A DNA stretch of 64,000 nt, taken from NCBI GenBank assembly GCA_032027205.1, contig JAVSMN010000001.1, forward strand, positions 1,550,001-1,614,000. Direction: 5' to 3'. The notes beneath the pieces were generated by a model that searched no databases, was not told the DNA's origin, and worked only from the letters and a program-made list of their open reading frames with translations. Positions within the stretch are counted from its first letter, which is position 1. Each line of letters starts with the position of its first letter. Positions 62,782 through 64,000 of this stretch are shown one piece after another. The translations under genes were made by a program, and so were the position numbers. The stretch is from Zeimonas sp032027205. Lineage in GTDB: Bacteria; Pseudomonadota; Gammaproteobacteria; Burkholderiales; Burkholderiaceae_E.

Positions 62782-64000
62782 ATGATGGACCGTTGGCTCG
62801 CCTGCGTGGCAAGGCTACAGAACGAGATTCCCGCTCAGCAGTTCAAGCCCTGGATCAAGCCGCTCGTCTTTCTCGGCTACGACGAAGGCGAACGACTGCT
62901 GCGCCTGGGCGTGCCGAATCACTTCAAGCTGAACTGGGTTCGCTCGCAGTTCCAGTCGCAGATCGAGTCGGTGGCGCGCGAAACGATCGAGCCTGAGTTG
63001 CGCGTGAGCTTCGAGATCCATCGCGCGCTCTCGCCGTCGACGCCGAAGCACCCGAACTTCGACGCGCTGGCCGAGGCGCGCGCTTGGTCGCCTCCCGGCA
63101 CTCCGGTTTTCGCCGACGAAGAACTGCGCTCGGACAACGCCGACGTCGTCGCAGAAGCGGACGACGAAGCGCCGGCGCCCACCGTGTTTGCGCCGGCAGC
63201 GCCCGACGCGCGCACCCGGTTGCGCCCCGAGCTCACGTTCGAGAACTTCGTGCACGGCAAGGCGAACCAGATCGCCTGGTCCGCCGCGCTGCAGGTGGTC
63301 GAGCGGCCCGGCACCTCGTACAACCCGCTGTTCCTGTACGGTGGCGTGGGCCTGGGCAAGACGCACCTGCTGCACGCGGTGGGCAACGCCATCCGCGAGC
63401 GGATGCCCGGAGCGCGCGTGCGCTACATCCACGCGCAGGACTACTTCGACGAAATGGTGCGCGGCATCCAGCGCAAGTCGCTGCAGGATTTCAAGCAGAA
63501 ATACCAGTCGCTCGACCTGCTGCTCATCGACGACATCCAGTTTCTCGGCGGCAAGGAGCGCACCCAGGAAGAGTTCTTCTACACCTTCGAGGCGCTGCTC
63601 ACCGCGCGCAAGCAGCTGATCATCACCAGCGATACCTACCCGAAGGAGCTGTCGGCCTTCGAAGACCGGCTCGTGTCGCGCTTTGGCTCCGGGCTCATCG
63701 TCGAGATCGAGCCGCCCGAACTCGAGATGCGCGTGGCGATCCTGTTGAAGAAGGCCGAGCAGTCGGGCGAGAAGTTGCCCGAGGAGGTCGCCTTCTTCGT
63801 CGCGAAGAACCTGCGCTCGAACGTGCGCGAGCTCGAAGGCGCGCTGCTGCGCGTGATCGCCTTCGCGCGCTTTCGCAGCAAGCAGGTCACCCCCGAGCTC
63901 GCCAAGGATGCATTGAAGGACCTGCTCGAACTGAACCGCCCGCCGATCTCGATCGAATCGATCCAGAAGACGGTGGCCGACTTCCTGAAGATCAAGGTCG
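62782..64000 (+). CDS. dnaA: Chromosomal replication initiator DnaA (3' end outside the window)
   Basis: AAA+ protein that opens the origin. About 406 codons are visible. Domain I: MMDRWLACVARLQNEIPAQQ; domain III: TFENFVHGKANQ, Walker A GGVGLGKTH, Walker B LLLIDDIQFLGGKERTQEEF, sensor I TSDTYPKEL, and NLRSNVRELEGALLRVIAFA; the DNA-binding domain IV begins at the window edge. A start at the second ATG (62785) is equally possible. The variable domain II is short and acidic (about 80-125). Confidence 0.97.
   Translation, partial: MMDRWLACVARLQNEIPAQQFKPWIKPLVFLGYDEGERLLRLGVPNHFKLNWVRSQFQSQIESVARETIEPELRVSFEIHRALSPSTPKHPNFDALAEARAWSPPGTPVFADEELRSDNADVVAEADDEAPAPTVFAPAAPDARTRLRPELTFENFVHGKANQIAWSAALQVVERPGTSYNPLFLYGGVGLGKTHLLHAVGNAIRERMPGARVRYIHAQDYFDEMVRGIQRKSLQDFKQKYQSLDLLLIDDIQFLGGKERTQEEFFYTFEALLTARKQLIITSDTYPKELSAFEDRLVSRFGSGLIVEIEPPELEMRVAILLKKAEQSGEKLPEEVAFFVAKNLRSNVRELEGALLRVIAFARFRSKQVTPELAKDALKDLLELNRPPISIESIQKTVADFLKIKV

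Overview
The window is GC-rich bacterial DNA with dense, often overlapping genes. It fits a betaproteobacterium of the Burkholderiales type. The evidence is the order mnmG-rsmG-parA-parB-atpI-atpBEFHAGDC, the divergent rpmH-rnpA-yidD-yidC / dnaA block, and the protein sequences themselves. It lies next to the replication origin: dnaA runs off the right end and three parS-like sites cluster near 15.7-17.5 kb. No tRNA, rRNA, CRISPR array or insertion sequence was recognised.

Layout. 1-3.2 kb (minus): RND efflux permease (cut by the window edge) and its lipoprotein adaptor. 3.4-4.0 kb (plus): BON-domain membrane protein. 4.1-15.7 kb (minus): the complete F1Fo ATP synthase operon with atpI, then parB, parA, rsmG and mnmG, read as one colinear block. 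15.7-17.5 kb: parS-like sites. 16.3-21.8 kb (minus): four oxidoreductase genes (methylmalonate-semialdehyde and succinate-semialdehyde dehydrogenases, zinc alcohol dehydrogenase, FAD oxidoreductase). 21.9-29.1 kb: pdxA, a membrane protein, GTP-dependent PEP carboxykinase, a TauE/SafE transporter, a 2-oxopent-4-enoate hydratase-like gene and two unrecognised genes. 29.1-35.0 kb (minus): a six-gene glycan cluster (two GT4-type and two GT9 glycosyltransferases, a GmhB-like phosphatase, an SDR). 35.2-38.6 kb (minus): an ABC exporter fused to a histidine-kinase-type ATPase and a response-regulator receiver, co-translated with a small possible GlcG/HbpS-like protein.

38.8-48.7 kb holds a YbhB-like protein, an orphan CoxL-like molybdenum hydroxylase subunit, a patatin, a one-domain asparaginase, a two-gene DNA-processing operon (Cas4-like nuclease domain + Fe-S helicase, then an MmcB-like nuclease) and a 2-oxoacid dehydrogenase E1 alpha/beta pair. 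48.9-53.5 kb (plus): 4-hydroxybenzoyl-CoA reductase genes in the order gamma-alpha-beta plus a MarR regulator, behind an FNR-type site spaced as in a class II promoter. This suggests oxygen-limited aromatic degradation. 54.0-57.4 kb (plus): a DUF3147-like membrane protein, then a MazG-like pyrophosphohydrolase and an 812-residue protein joining a PD-(D/E)XK nuclease, a DUF2075-type helicase and an S24 (LexA/UmuD-like) peptidase. This is the best candidate for an undescribed stress- or phage-response system. 57.4-64 kb: mnmE, an inserted epimerase, yidC, yidD, rnpA, rpmH (minus) and dnaA (plus, partial).

Functional reading: housekeeping origin-proximal blocks flank about 40 kb of accessory metabolic, envelope and DNA-maintenance genes. 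Family assignments come from motifs read by eye; no database search was possible.
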